Origin: Arenicola marina
Taxonomy: Eukaryota > Annelida > Polychaeta > Arenicolidae
Direction of reading: 5' to 3'
Assembly: GCA_964019135.1 (NCBI GenBank)
Contig: OZ025265.1
Coordinates: 248,001 to 312,000, forward strand
DNA: 64,000 nucleotides
Shown here: positions 12,906-25,046 of the stretch, piece by piece
Layout: each line of letters begins with the position of its first letter
Numbering within the stretch: position 1 is the stretch's first letter
Notes under the pieces: generated by a model
What the model saw: only the letters and a program-made list of their open reading frames with translations
Databases searched by the model: none
Told to the model about the DNA's origin: nothing
Made by a program: the position numbers and the translations under genes

Positions 12906-15107
12906 GACACAAGAAAATAACACGATTTACGTAGTAAATAAATTTACGATGACAAGAGATCCATCATACGTTCTGCGTACAAGGTTCACTGATCCCTTGC
13001 GCTTGGCAACGCTATGATTTGTCAACTAGCAGCCTCCGTCACGTGACTCATTCGAGGCCAGGTGGCCACACAGACGCTGTCTGCGTCCGATCGCCATCTT
13101 GCTACGGGAAGGTCACAAAACTTAAAATTAAAATGCACTCGTTTTCCCACCATCCATCCCCATCGCCGCCATTCTGCCTTCTGGTACGTTTCTTTTTTAT
13201 TCGCACATAACCTCATGATTTTGTATTACGCGTGTTGGTGGTGTCTCTTACCCCACATGGCTTTGGTGCACACGCGTTAGGTCTCAGGCTGGCAACAATT
13301 GCTTCGCGTAGTCGCTGATACGTCAGCTCTCTGCGCAATGCCAATATCAGGTTAGGCCATTTTATTTTTTGGGTTATTAATAAACCCCATTTTTCAACCT
13401 TACCGCACGTTTGTTGTTTGCCGCCCGAGGTCCGTGGGTAGATACTCATTTATGCCCGGATGGGTGACAGCAAAGGGAGGGATCCCCGTATTTCTCGCCA
13501 GGTAAAATCCATTTGTATCCATAACGTGCTCGTAGATGGTTTCTCATTCGTTGTGCATTATGCAGCTTGAAGAATCTACCCAGAATATGCAGTCAAACTC
13601 CGCTATCGTTAAAAGAACTTAATATGTTAAGCCTGATTTAGAACATAACATGCTTAAGCCTGATTTAAAGCAGGCCAACTCTCAATTAATTACTTTAATA
13701 TTTACTGGATTTTTTTGCAAGCCTCACAAAGGTCCCAATGTAAGGTTACGTTGAATTCGGCATTTTCTATGCAGAATTTGAAAATATGTAGTTATTCAGT
13801 TATCGTATAATCATAGCGGGTTAGTTAGCTAAACATATTTCCAAATAACACGGAGCCAAATTTTAAAGCCCTTCACGCCATTGACCGATCGAACTAGCAT
13901 TCGGTAGTTACATGGCCTCAACGTCATCAATATCGAACGGAAAACTTGTTCATTTGATGCCAAATATAAATTTTTAATATACCCTCGATTTGATTGCACG
14001 TATAAGTAGTACCAGGGTAGTTCTTGAAATAATATACTGAGTGGTGCGTTGTTAGTTTAATGCCTTCCCTATCCTATTATAATCCTACATATACAGCTAT
14101 GCCTGCTATATTTAATTTATGGTTGTTTGATTCAGATTCAGATACTGTACCGTATGTTTTTGGCAAGAACGAGGCGCGGCATGTTTTTTCTCGTAATATT
14201 TTTATTACGAGTTCACATTTTATTTTATCATGGTTGATATATATGCCTGGACATCGTATTGACTCACTTGGAAACTGAATCCCCTGAGCTGTATTGCTAT
14301 TTTTTACTGCGTAAATGTACGCCTATACATTTATTTTTGTTTAGCCGTGGTCCTACTAAACTATTAATAATTAGTTAAAAGTTGATGTAATTCTATTGGT
14401 ATATGGTGCTCATTTTTCATGAACAGAATACTATCATCGGCCCATCAGGTTATTTTCAGAATGCTTCTGAGATCCTTAAAGTTAATCTTAATAAAAAAAA
14501 TCCTGGTTTAGTTCAGTTTTATATCTAGAACTGTTTACAGATATATTAAGCAGCAAAGCGGATGGTTGACATCCACGCTTACACCTCTGTTTATATTAAA
14601 ATAACGGAAAACACGGCCAAAAATACATGTTTAAACAAATTTGTTTGTAGCATTCGACATAGGTAACATAGAAGTAGGTATGGCTTATTATCCAGCAGAA
14701 GTATTCGGTTAAAAGTCATGAAATTGTGTTTGATAGCGGATATCTGAGCTAAATTAATAAGCAATTAGATATAGTTCGTTTCGTTTTTGTCTTTGCTTGA
14801 TACAAGTACAATAGCGTAGCTGCTGATAAATGAATCCATTAACATATACATAGCCCCACGACGACAAAATGTGGTACAAATTTTAAACTGATGTGTCTTA
14901 CGTTGCTTGGTTAAGCTAACCTGACAAGCGATCTTTAAAAGAACCACAATTTTTTGACATTTTGCACCTAATCCGTTATTCACCAAAACTTTCATATCTA
15001 TCTTCTATAAATATAGTATTATATAAAATATTGAGCTGCGTAGTCAAACGTCACATTTTGTTCTTACTTATTCGGACACATCTGGCATTGCGACAAACCT
15101 GGACCTC
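12906..15107. other. Non-coding spacer
   Basis: AT-rich sequence without a supportable exon, RNA gene or repeat unit on either strand. Confidence 0.5.
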
Positions 15108-15318
15108 CACACACCTATTGTGATCGCACGGAGCGCACACACCTATTGTGATCGCACGGAGCGCACACACTTATTGTGATCACACGGAGCGCACACACCT
15201 ATTGTGAGCACACGGAGCGCACACACCTATTGTGATCACACGGAGCGCACACACCTATTGTGAGCACACGGAGCGCACACACCTATTGTGAACACACGGA
15301 GCGCACACATCTATTGTG
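15108..15318. repeat. 28 bp tandem repeat (CACACCTATTGTGATCACACGGAGCG)
   Basis: Seven to eight copies of a unit near 28 bp containing CACACCTATTGTGA and CACGGAGCGCA. It lies in an intergenic stretch. Confidence 0.9.
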
Positions 15319-17388
15319 CGTTTGTATCGTGCAAGCTGTTATAATTTGTTATTCATGAGATTATTTTGAACTTTCCACTTATCGAATGTGATGGCTGGAT
15401 GACCTCTCTCATCGCGCGAATGGTCAACGTGGACATTGGATCGTACACATGATGACTCCGGTCGGTATCATATTGACATATATAAGTAGTGGAAGTTGAT
15501 TTGCCCCACTCGATAATCAATAACCATCACAATCAATTTAGATGCTTGATCGATGAAGCTAGTGCGAATAGAAGCTAGTGCTATTGACAACGGTTACGTC
15601 TGCCTATAGCCGTATATTTTTTGCACACCATTTACGTGTCAGGTGTTTATTCATCTCAAATTTGAAATTCAATTCACGTAATCAAATAGGGCGACCTTAT
15701 GCCGGATGATGAAGCCAATTGTAGATTTTGCTACCGAACGTAAATTGGGCAAACTCAATGGGGGTGCTATCCCGTCTATGCATACATGAGTGCGAAATTC
15801 AACATAGCATACTACAGAATTGTTGTTTGAGGACAAACCCGAACGTGTTAAAACACTTTATACAACAATAAGCAGATCATTTCTCATGAGAATCGTTTAA
15901 CACATTTCAGGTGGAAATCATTCAGCGGGCGCAGTGCTATACAATGTCATTGTGTGCATTAACTACAAAGGGGATGCTTTAAAAGGCATTTTGTTTTAGA
16001 CTAGCAGAGGTTGATGCCCGGAAAGTAAGCAACAGAGACTGTTGATGCTATAGCACTGACGCAGAAAGTATCCCTCTCTCGTGGAGTCTCGAGCCCTATC
16101 ACGTCTAAATGTTAATGCTATGGAAAGGGTCGCGTGTTGCGCTATATAGTGCTGAACGTTCAGCAAAAGATCGAAGCGACAGTTTCTGTGTAATCTTAAG
16201 CCGGATATTAGCTTTTTACCGCAAACAACAATATCAAACCATGTCATCAAACAGCGGGCAGTGTCGACGCTTCATGGCGACTTAAAGGGAAAGTCAATTC
16301 CGGCAGTAAGGGCACTGCCAAGGAGAAAATATAGTGTAAAGATACGTTTCCCAATAGAACAAAATTATAGTTACGAATTCACAGAGTTAAACAACATTTT
16401 AGGCTTAAAACCCCCTATTGTCGCCAATAAGGGTACTTTCGGTGGGCACAGACATTTAATTTTCCCTGACCTCCTATCAGCCAATCAGGATGAAGGACAC
16501 TACGCGGCTCACCACGTCACGGGATCGGGTAATGGCGTACTTGTGCTTGGGTAACGAGTTTTGGAGTGTCGACTAACAGTCTAAATTTACGTTAGGAACA
16601 TTGGAGTTGCATATCGAGCTATTTCCGGCCAAAACTAAAGAGGTCAATATACAAGTAAGAATCAGTCCTTGAATCAACCAACATTTCTTTTGTCTATATT
16701 CCGCGCATGTCAGAATACCAAATGGAATCTCCTAGCCTTTCCCGTGATATCAATTAACCACTTGTTTTCAACTTAGTGGTAAACATCATCAGTTTTTGTG
16801 CTTCGCGATGCTTTGTTGTAAGTAGCAGTGCCGCGACAGAGTTCTGCGGTGTCCAGGGATAGACACGTTTACCATATCACAGCCGGAACGGCGATGTTTA
16901 TTCGGCTTCTGAATGTATAGAATGAAACACCGGAAGTCACCGCCGCCTGGCAGCGAGTAGTCCCGATACGTTTGTTTACTTCCGGCGAATGGCTGAGCAT
17001 TGAAAACCAATCGTTCGGATTACAACAACACACGTTACCGATCAAAGAAATGACTGTCCGACGAAAGTCATATAAGCTTCAGGAACATAGTGGAGCACAA
17101 TGAGGGGTAGGCACTGCATAATTATTCTGTTATGACCTTCAACTTGAGTCACCGGTCCGCGATTTCTAATTTTAGGTCTGGTGAACGGCATGGCTCTCCC
17201 CATTGCTCCGTGGTCAGAGAGGCATGTACCAGCTAGGTGGGTAGGTGCCGGGCCGGGCAAGAGGTCTCATCGTCTCACTTGTGATATGTAAGCCTATGGG
17301 TAAATGGTAACGCCGCGAAGACCTTTGTTCTCCCGTTACCCTATCCAACCCATGCGTATTGTGATCACATAAACTATATATCCTAAAG
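15319..17388. other. Non-coding spacer
   Basis: No exon, RNA or repeat structure that I can support. Short open frames are isolated and resemble nothing known to me. Confidence 0.5.
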
Positions 17389-18972
17389 CCCTGGGGGTGT
17401 ATGCATGAGCGCGGAATAGGCGAGTTATCCCGGAGATAGGGGCTATCTCGCGGATAGCGCGCCAAAAGTGGTATGCATGGAGGGGTGTTAGGGCTAGCCG
17501 AGGTAGCTATCCGGGGCTAAATTGATCCCCAATCTGACCCAGGTACAGCGGGACTAACCAAGGATTAAGTCCTAAACAACATGGCGGCCATCATCCTCAC
17601 GCTTTATCGACTCAACAGGAATGCACGACGAAATCATATATTTAGATACCGAAATTCTTCTTTTGAAATGCCTGACGATACGGAGATGTTTGATTAGCTT
17701 CGATTCCGAGGCGACGATATCATAGCTGTCATGAAAATCGTCAGAAAAAACATCAAAATGACCAACCGCTTCCACGCGAGTTCAAGCTTGGATGGCGGAG
17801 GCGGTTGCGGGCATTGATGGGGTTTAGGATATTTGTGATAGGGGTGATAGTATGTGGCAGGGCGGCTGGGCAGGGGGTGCACTCAGGGCTCCTTAGAGGT
17901 GTGTACAATGTACACAAGTATAAAGGACTAATGAACAGATTATGACGCAATAGAAGCTCCAAGACAATTAGGCTCCCGGCGCCCGGCCTGCCGGGCTGCA
18001 GGCTGTCAGCACCCTGGCGTTGGTCATGGAATCGTAATTAATTTGCAAACTTCAAAGACGGATGAGCACATTTACTATGCGCACTACTGTGCGTCACTCA
18101 CAATATTAATTACATCTAGCAGAATCACCGCTACCGATACTTTTGATTGGACACCTATAAGTGCTAACATAGGGTCTTCATAGGGGGCAAGATGGGTAGA
18201 GGGGAGGAGGGTCGTATTCCGAACTCCAAGAAGCCATGAAGCCAAAAAAAAAAGTTATCGGTTCAAAGTCTAATCACGATTCACAGAGATCACTGCTTAC
18301 TACACAGGTGGTGTACAGATATCTTAAAAGTATCGGGGGGGGGGGGTTGTGGGGGGGGGGTTGTGGGGGGGAGGGTTATCGAACTCAACTTGACAACTGG
18401 CGTAACTGGATGGTTAAGTAACTAAGGTGCCTGACATATTCATATGTTAGCCACGAGGGCCGAAGACATGCTTATTCCCGAATCACGAGGAATATATTTC
18501 GCTGCGGGTTGAAAATCACGCAGGCCTACCATCAAATTACGGGGAACCTGAATTTCCAACGCCCCCCCGTCTTCATAGGTGCCGGTTGCTGATTGGAGGG
18601 AACTTTCTCGCTGTGACAAATCAATTTAATAACGAGGTTTTGCCGGGTTGATAAATGCCTGTGGATCAGCCGGTCGAACACTAGGGGATGTGATGCACGT
18701 GGCAATGATCTAGGTGTAAACAAGGGAGGGAATTTCCGTAAAGAAAAGTCACAGACAAGCGCAGTGCGCAGGAACACCTTCGTCTAAAAATAATACTAGC
18801 GCTATCCCCTGGATAGGGGATTGCTGTCCCGGTGTTAGCTATCCCCAGCCTATCCTTGACTCAATCATACGGCGTACGGCGGGACAGCACCGGTTATCCC
18901 TTGGATAGCTAACACCGGAATAGACACTACCCGAGGATAACGGTATCCCCGCTTCATGCATACGGGCCCAGC
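17389..18972 (+). mobile_element. Candidate PIF/Harbinger-like DNA transposon remnant
   Basis: The left end (TGGGGGTGTATGCATGAGCG at 17,389) and right end (inverse of CGTATGCATGAAGCGGGG at 18,950-18,968) form an imperfect inverted repeat. Next to both lie further motifs with TATCCCGG and TATCC. After the left end, from ATG at 17,581, the plus strand reads MAAIILTLYRLNRNARRN, then HIFRYRNSSFEMPDDTEM, then a stop, then LRFRGDDIIAVMKIVRKN. This recalls the N-terminal part of Harbinger nucleases (RxRxNPFE...FDxxRFRR). The catalytic part is absent. A long G-run sits at 18,342-18,372. Boundaries and family are inferences. Confidence 0.4.
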
Positions 18973-20834
18973 CAGCCAATACAAATATGATGGCCGGTGA
19001 GTTGTTTATGATCTCACGAGTCAAATGATTGATGCCTGGTGACGGGTTGCCACAACGGGCGGGTAATATCGAGATGAAAATATCGGACCGCTAGCGTGAC
19101 GTCATCATCAGCTGCAATGGACTATCTCTATTACTGAGGCAGTGGTTAGCGTTCAATCGATGATTATTCCGTTATCAGATTCATAAAACATATGTTCTTC
19201 TGGAAAAGAACTTCTTTGGTTTCATAGTTTCAATAAAAAATCATTCATCGCTGGTCTTGGTTTTTCATTTATATATGAGAAGGTGCATATTGGAGCAGGT
19301 ACAGTACAATGCGTACTATGCGTTCAGCGTATTTCTACGAGACAGAATGACATTTATTACTCATGGGGGCATAATATGTATAAGTAACTTTAATAAATGA
19401 ATACGCATGTGCATAGCCATTAGTTAGCAGCACGGCACAGTCGTCAGTTGGTAGCTCCTCCCGTCGTCAGTTCTACCTACGATCACTATTAACCATGCGC
19501 GATTCATTATTGTGATAATGGGTTCCGCCTTCATACATGGTGATATATCCCACCTATGTAGCTGGCTATTGGTTACGCCGACCCATAATAGACATGATCC
19601 GCTCACGTTTACTGGCGAAGTGTTTCGCCACTAAACTTGACAATTTGTCTATCATGTAGTGTCTTTCTCACTCGGCAATAAATTTGCCTTTTCCTATTCC
19701 ATAGACTGTGTTCTGTTTTCTTGGCAGGGAACAAGCTGCGGGCGAGCCCGCTTATCACTAGGAATTCATAGCGAGCTACATAAGTACCTGTTACAGTTCT
19801 GATAATATTTAAATAGAATTGAAAAGTGGGAGTATCCCCATTTGTCTGTCAATTCTTCCAGTGACTGTCCCATCCCGGACCAACTGTACAGTGCGTGTAC
19901 CGCCCATATGATACCTTTAGCCTGGTGACAATGTCAATATTGTATGTCATACCCGGTATGTCAGAAGCCCAGTGTTGGGTTCGGGCCGTTTATATTCCAT
20001 AACTAGATGTGAGTCATGTTGCACGATTGCACGCAGCCTTCATTCAGGTCGTACGGTAATGTGGATCTGTAGTCTGCGGGAACAAATATACCGTTCCAAA
20101 TACCACAGGCGGCAGATATCGTCAAACATAAACACTGCGATTACACCGATTAATTGAATTATGATCACTGTCGAGTAGGGTCTCGATGAGATCCCGTAGT
20201 AACTGTACAGCCACATTGTGTAGATGTCACCCGGCCTCCTCCCCTCGGCCTACGTGCGATACTAGACTCGTCCATGGCAACCAATGAAAACGCAGCAATA
20301 TGACCTTATACGCGCTATTGAAAACTAATTCATTAAATCGATTTGCGCGGAGCTTTCATCGTATAGTGCGGGCCTACACCTGAAAAGCAAGAGAGTGACT
20401 GGCACTGGCCATACTACCTACCACACCTCAGACTTCACAACGGATTTTGTCTCATGTTACCGCAGACACACACCAATATTTCTCCGTGCGCATTCCTGGC
20501 GTGTCTGAAGACGGTGAAGGAGAGACAACTTGAAACAACTTGTGGGTATCAGTTTCCTTGATCAAGAGCATTGGATCTTAGCATTGGTAAGTTCGATGCC
20601 ATCATCATTGGGAATAACCAATGTATTGTGATACACACGCTCTGTCTCTCGTAGGTTTTTGTTGAATTGGTATAACTTTTTTACATCAATTGACTGAAGG
20701 TTTCTGTACTTGCCAATAACTTTACGGAATGACATGATAGGGGGTGGGGGTGTGCATGATACTATAGTGGCAAACTTGGGCCGCTTGCCATCGGTTGGCA
20801 CAAGAACGAGAACGCAAGATTTTGCAAACGCTAC
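18973..20834. other. Non-coding spacer
   Basis: No supportable gene or repeat unit. Confidence 0.45.
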
Positions 20835-21225
20835 GGCTTCGCGCCCCGGGGCTATAGCTCCGGGCTATGACTCCGGGATATGGCTCCGGGCTATGGCTTC
20901 GGTTATAGCCCGGTCGCCGGGTCTGGTTCCGGTCACCGGGCTATGACTCCCGGCTATAGCACTGGGCGCCTGTCATGGCTCTGGGCGCCGGGCACCGGGC
21001 TATGGCTCTTGTTGACGAGCCATGGCTCTGGTCGCGGGCTATGGCCCCGGTCACGGGCTATGGCCTCGGGCACGGGCTATGGGTTCGTGCGCTGGAATAT
21101 GGCTCCGGTCGCCGGGCTATTGCTCAGGGGGATGGTTCTGGGCGTCAGGCTATAGCACTGGGCACCGATCAAGACTATGGCTTCGGGCTCCGGGTTATGG
21201 CCCCGGTCGCGGGCTTGCGGTTCGT
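20835..21225. repeat. 20 bp GC-rich minisatellite (GGCTATGGCTCCGGGCGCCG)
   Basis: About 19 degenerate copies of GGCTATGGCTCCGGGCGCCG. The same unit forms the arrays at 31,690-32,150 and 32,285-32,500. Reading frames through it (GYGSG, APGYG) are products of the repeat. Confidence 0.9.
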
Positions 21226-22034
21226 CGCCAAATTGAAGACAATACATATACATCGATTAACCTGTCATCCCGGCCACTTGAGTAAATTGTGGAGTAAATT
21301 GCGGAGCAGCTCACCAACGTCCGCATTTGTGTCCATCATATGCAAATTGTGCTTTCCTTAGTAATCCCCTTCATTCCAACTCCGACGAGGCATGGAAGTT
21401 TGGGCGATGAAATACTGCAAGGGGTTCGCCCTCGTTGCTGTGGGAGTCTTCGTGGTTGTGATGGCTGACCACTTGATACACGGTGGTGGTGCACTCGGGA
21501 CAGCGATGGGACAGGTAGGTTTGGGCATGGGGTGAAATTTAGCGTGACGCTGGTGAAACTAGAATCGAGCGAATTTGAAGCGTCACGCGCCATTGCTAAT
21601 TTCGAACGTAAATCATCAACACACACGCTACCCGGAATATTTTAAATTGTTGACACCGAAAAAGTTTTACAGTTGTTGCTCGAAATGTTGACAGCGGCAC
21701 AGTTCATCGAAAAGTCGCGTGTGAACACTGACAATTTTGTAAAATGGACGCTGGACACTAGATTGACAATACAAGTGGTCTGGACACACTGCAGGCCGGT
21801 TTGGTTAAAAACGCGACACTGGCATCCAAATTCCCGGCGTCGAAGATTTCAAATTCGATACATACACAGTTTTACATGTGTTTTGACATCGACCCTGTTT
21901 ACTCAAAAAATCGAGGGTGGACATCGAATACTGCAAAGGAACACTGGACACCAGACCCCTAACAGTTCTTGTGATAGTCGCTTTAGCATTTGATGATGAT
22001 TGTCACTAATATTTATGGTAATCGTCATCTAAAG
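21226..22034. other. Non-coding spacer upstream of the methyltransferase gene
   Basis: No exon is supported. It lies directly upstream of the promoter-like module at 22,035. Confidence 0.45.
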
Positions 22035-22398
22035 CAATATATTCTGTATTGTATTACCACCCTAATCTCCATGTCAAATGAGTATATCATATCTTGATTT
22101 AAATCATGAAAGCCTGTGGGCTACCCGGAGAGAAGCAAATTTGTTCACCGGAGCAGAAGTTGGTTGCCGGCTTTATATTCCTGCGCGCCTGTTCGCTGTT
22201 CGGTATTCTGTGTGATTTCGACCGCGACTCGCTATCACGTCCGCGCGCGATCTAAATAAGCCGCGCAGTTTTATCTTGAACTGTTGTTTTACAGACTCAA
22301 AGAGATATAAACATATGCATCATAATTTTGAGATACTTTTAGTACTGTTTCTAAAAGGTTAAAAATATAAGATGGCGCATGTAAGTAGGCTGCTTTAA
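22035..22398 (+). promoter_or_regulatory. Promoter/first-exon repeat, copy 2 (start of the methyltransferase gene)
   Basis: Full-length copy of the four-copy module: an AT-rich start with CCATGTCAAATGAGTATAT, then GCCGGCTTTATATTCCTGCG, CGCGACTCGCTATCACG, a TATA-like TCTAAATAAG at 22,250, a likely transcription start 25-40 bp later around TGTTGTTTTACAGACTC, and ATG GCG CAT ending in the donor GTAAGTAG at 22,381. It lies 84 bp upstream of the first sizeable methyltransferase exon and in a compatible phase. Confidence 0.55.
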
Positions 22399-25046
22399 GC
22401 ATTATTTTCTAATAGTAACATTAGAGTTTATTGTACTGGTCAACTAACATTCGCATCTTCAAAGATGGAGGTTCCATCGATGGGCCCCGTCAACCTTCCA
22501 CTGAACAACCCACTGCCCAGAGTTTCTGCTGCCGACGCACGCCGACTCAGACACGAGGACCCGGGTCGCTACCTTGGCGACGGACACATCTCCATGGTAT
22601 TCGCCAATCTGTCTCTACTGGAGGCTCAAGGTCTGTTCCATGGGTGAGTCATTGTAAGATATGGTAATTGCATATTAAGTAAATACTTAGTCATGTACTT
22701 TATTCCATTCTTGCTTGAGTCATGACACCAATCGCCGTACGAAAGTGTGGGTCTTTGGTTTCTTCCAACTTCCCGTCTTAACAATCAGTTTAATATCACA
22801 AGAACACAATTTGCATTCAATCAAATTCATTCACATGACAGCTACTCGCGGCAAGAGCAGAAACCAAAAACTTGTTCACTCGACTTACAAGGATATGTTA
22901 ATTTGAAATTTATATACAAGCAAAAAACATCGAATCTTAAAACACGGCAGGACTAAGATAAAGAAATGTTAAAATATTTTAGTCATTTAAGGTTACTTAA
23001 TATCTGTTGCAACATTAGCCGCAGTAAGGTTAATGGATAACACATCCAAGGGAAGCAGTGCATTCATCGGATGTAACATGTTACTTAAACATGCATTTGG
23101 ACGAGCACAAATACATGTTACACCTCTCCAAGTAGTCATTGCCTTGTGCACGGTAGCTGAGTTAAAGCTATTGTGTTTTAACCGCAGGAATTTAGACCCC
23201 TTTACCCCCTCCCTATGCGTCTGCGCTACCTGGATCGATTATGGCCAAAGTATAATATGTCCAAAACATTTCATTACCACAATTTACAGGCCTAATTAAC
23301 GTTTGCAACAGCCTTCTTCGTCCAATTTCATGTTTTACCCAATATGTCTAAACTTACCCTTCGCACTATATTCATAACAAATTGGCAACCATATATAACC
23401 TGTTTCATTCCCCGGCTTCTTTCATGCGTCCCGGCACAACTTTTTGTTTTGTTTTTACTGGCAAAGTAACCAGATTGTTGTCTTTGTTTCCCAGAAAAAT
23501 GACGTCGCAAAGCTTCAAGTGCACCACGGTTGAGAGGTTTGGTAACGCGCGGGACGGCGGCTATGATTTGTGCTTAGACGAACAGTTGGAACCAGTCAAA
23601 AACAATTGCCTCGTCTACTCTTTCGGGTCAGTGCAAACTGCGTACAACGCAATTGCGATACCTGCTTGAAAACCATGCTTCACTAAAAATAGATAGATTT
23701 TGCCTGCTACATGGAATAGATAGAAAATAGATAGATTTTACTGCTACATGGAATAGATAGAAAATAGATAGATTTTACTGCTACGTGGAATTGCACCACC
23801 TGCATTACATGCAGCGGTCCATTGTTCACTTATTATTCACTTCCCTGTGTTTAAAACATTTGCTTCAAAACTGTCATTCTTTGCAGTATTTCAAATGACT
23901 GGAGTTTTGACGATGCAATTAATGCGGAGTTTGGCTGCGAGGTACATTCATTCGATCCCAGGTAAACAAAGCATCATTGGCATTGCTTCACCACAATAAC
24001 ATTATTGGACTTCACATGTGTGCGGGAGGGATCGAACAGGCGAACTTTTGTCCATCAAAATATCGCGTCCACCTTCAAGTTATTTACTTACCAATTATTA
24101 TTATTTACTTTCTAATGGGTCGAGTTGGAGCACTCCGTGCCCAAAAACTAAACTATCGAATTGTCAATTGCTGTCTCCTAAATTAATGAACTGTAATATA
24201 TTTACAAGACCCCGATCGTTTCTCCCAGCATACACAAAGAGGACCACCTCCACAAGCCCAACATGTACTTCCACAACCTGGGGATCTGGGGCTCCACACT
24301 GGTGAACAAGGAAGGATGGAAGTTGGCTGGATTCAGCGAGATCGTCAAGCAGCTCAAGCACCAAAACGTGAGCTTGGAAAACGTCAGAATCTGATCTGTT
24401 TCATGGCTAGTTCGTGGTATTGCCTATGGAGTCTTATACCTCATTCTCGCATCAAATTCATTGGTCCAGTTTAGCCCACGTTAGCATCATAATTACGCCA
24501 TTGTGTTACCTAGTAGGGTTACGTGGTGTTGCTATGATAGGTAATATAAATGGGCATGCAGGGATACGAATATCAATATAATGAAAGACAAAATTCATGG
24601 CACTAATCAAGAATAGTAACCGTTTACCATATATCATATTTTAGATATTTTATTTCTCCCTTCAGCGGACAATCGACTACTTGAAGGTAGACGTCGAAGG
24701 CGCCGAGTTTCCGGCCCTCAGAGAAATGATCGACTCCGGCGTCATTAACCAGGTCAAGCAGCTGGCCATTGAAGTCCACACCCCACGTCTTCGGGGCCCC
24801 AAGGAGGTCATGTCACTCTTGGACTACGCCGAGATCTACCAGAGCTTCGACGACCTTGAACGGGTCGGATTCCGGAAGTTCATGTACCATACAAACAATA
24901 ATTGTTGTGGCCGCTTCGCGGAATTGACACCATTATCCATCGGTGGAAAGTCGCTATGTTCTTATGAAACATTTTACGTGAACACCAACTTTGTCTCTGA
25001 TACACACATTCGCATATCGGATCTTAGTGCATCGCCATCAAAGTAA
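22372..25046 (+). CDS. METTL24/FkbM-like methyltransferase gene, six exons
   Basis: Exons: 22,372-22,380 (MAH, inferred), 22,465-22,643, 23,495-23,626, 23,887-23,961, 24,229-24,367 and 24,666-25,046 (stop). All borders are GT-AG and the phases fit (0, 2, 2, 2, 0), giving about 304 residues. In order the protein has VERFGNARDGGYDLCLD, CLVYSFGISNDWSFDDAI and EFGCEVHSFDP (cofactor-binding loops of the class I fold), NLGIWGS, then DYLKVDVEGAEFPAL, the hallmark acidic FkbM-type motif, and AIEVHTPRL. This pattern is that of the METTL24 and FkbM methyltransferases, which are presumed to use S-adenosylmethionine; the substrate is unknown. Many relatives have an N-terminal membrane anchor; none is seen here, so an upstream exon could be missing or the first exon may be wrong. 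No canonical AATAAA was noticed soon after the stop. Confidence 0.85.
22465..22643 (+). CDS. Methyltransferase exon 2
   Basis: Begins MEVPSMGPVNLPLNNP, ends EAQGLFHG, with donor CATGG|GTGAGT (phase 2). It holds the N-terminal region ahead of the catalytic fold. The acceptor CTTCAAAG just before the ATG is weak, so translation might instead start at this ATG. Confidence 0.75.
23495..23626 (+). CDS. Methyltransferase exon 3
   Basis: Acceptor TTTCCCAG, donor TTTCGG|GTCAGT. Encodes KMTSQSFKCTTVERFGN, then GGYDLCLDEQ and NNCLVYSFG, the start of the methyltransferase domain. Confidence 0.9.
23681..23792 (+). repeat. Short tandem repeat in methyltransferase intron
   Basis: Three copies of a unit near 43 bp containing AAATAGATAGATTTTACTGC and TACATGGAATAGATAG. 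Confidence 0.85.
23887..23961 (+). CDS. Methyltransferase exon 4
   Basis: 75 bp, acceptor CTTTGCAG, donor CCCAG|GTAAAC. Encodes ISNDWSFDDAINAEFG and CEVHSFDP, including the acidic end of the second strand of the fold. Confidence 0.9.
24229..24367 (+). CDS. Methyltransferase exon 5
   Basis: 139 bp, acceptor TTTCTCCCAG, donor CAAAAC|GTGAGC. Encodes HKEDHLHKPNMYFHNLG, then IWGS and FSEIVKQLKHQN. Confidence 0.9.
24666..25046 (+). CDS. Methyltransferase exon 6 (last, with stop)
   Basis: Acceptor TCTCCCTTCAG. Encodes RTIDYLKVDVEGAEFPAL, then QLAIEVHTPRL, a cysteine pair NNNCCGRFAEL, and a C-terminal tail ending SASPSK before TAA. Confidence 0.92.
   Translation, partial: RTIDYLKVDVEGAEFPALREMIDSGVINQVKQLAIEVHTPRLRGPKEVMSLLDYAEIYQSFDDLERVGFRKFMYHTNNNCCGRFAELTPLSIGGKSLCSYETFYVNTNFVSDTHIRISDLSASPSK

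Noticed and set aside
13370-13500. Sequence recalling the 3' part of 5S rRNA (GCCCGGATGGGTGAC)
   Set aside because: Match is short and the 5S internal promoter is absent.
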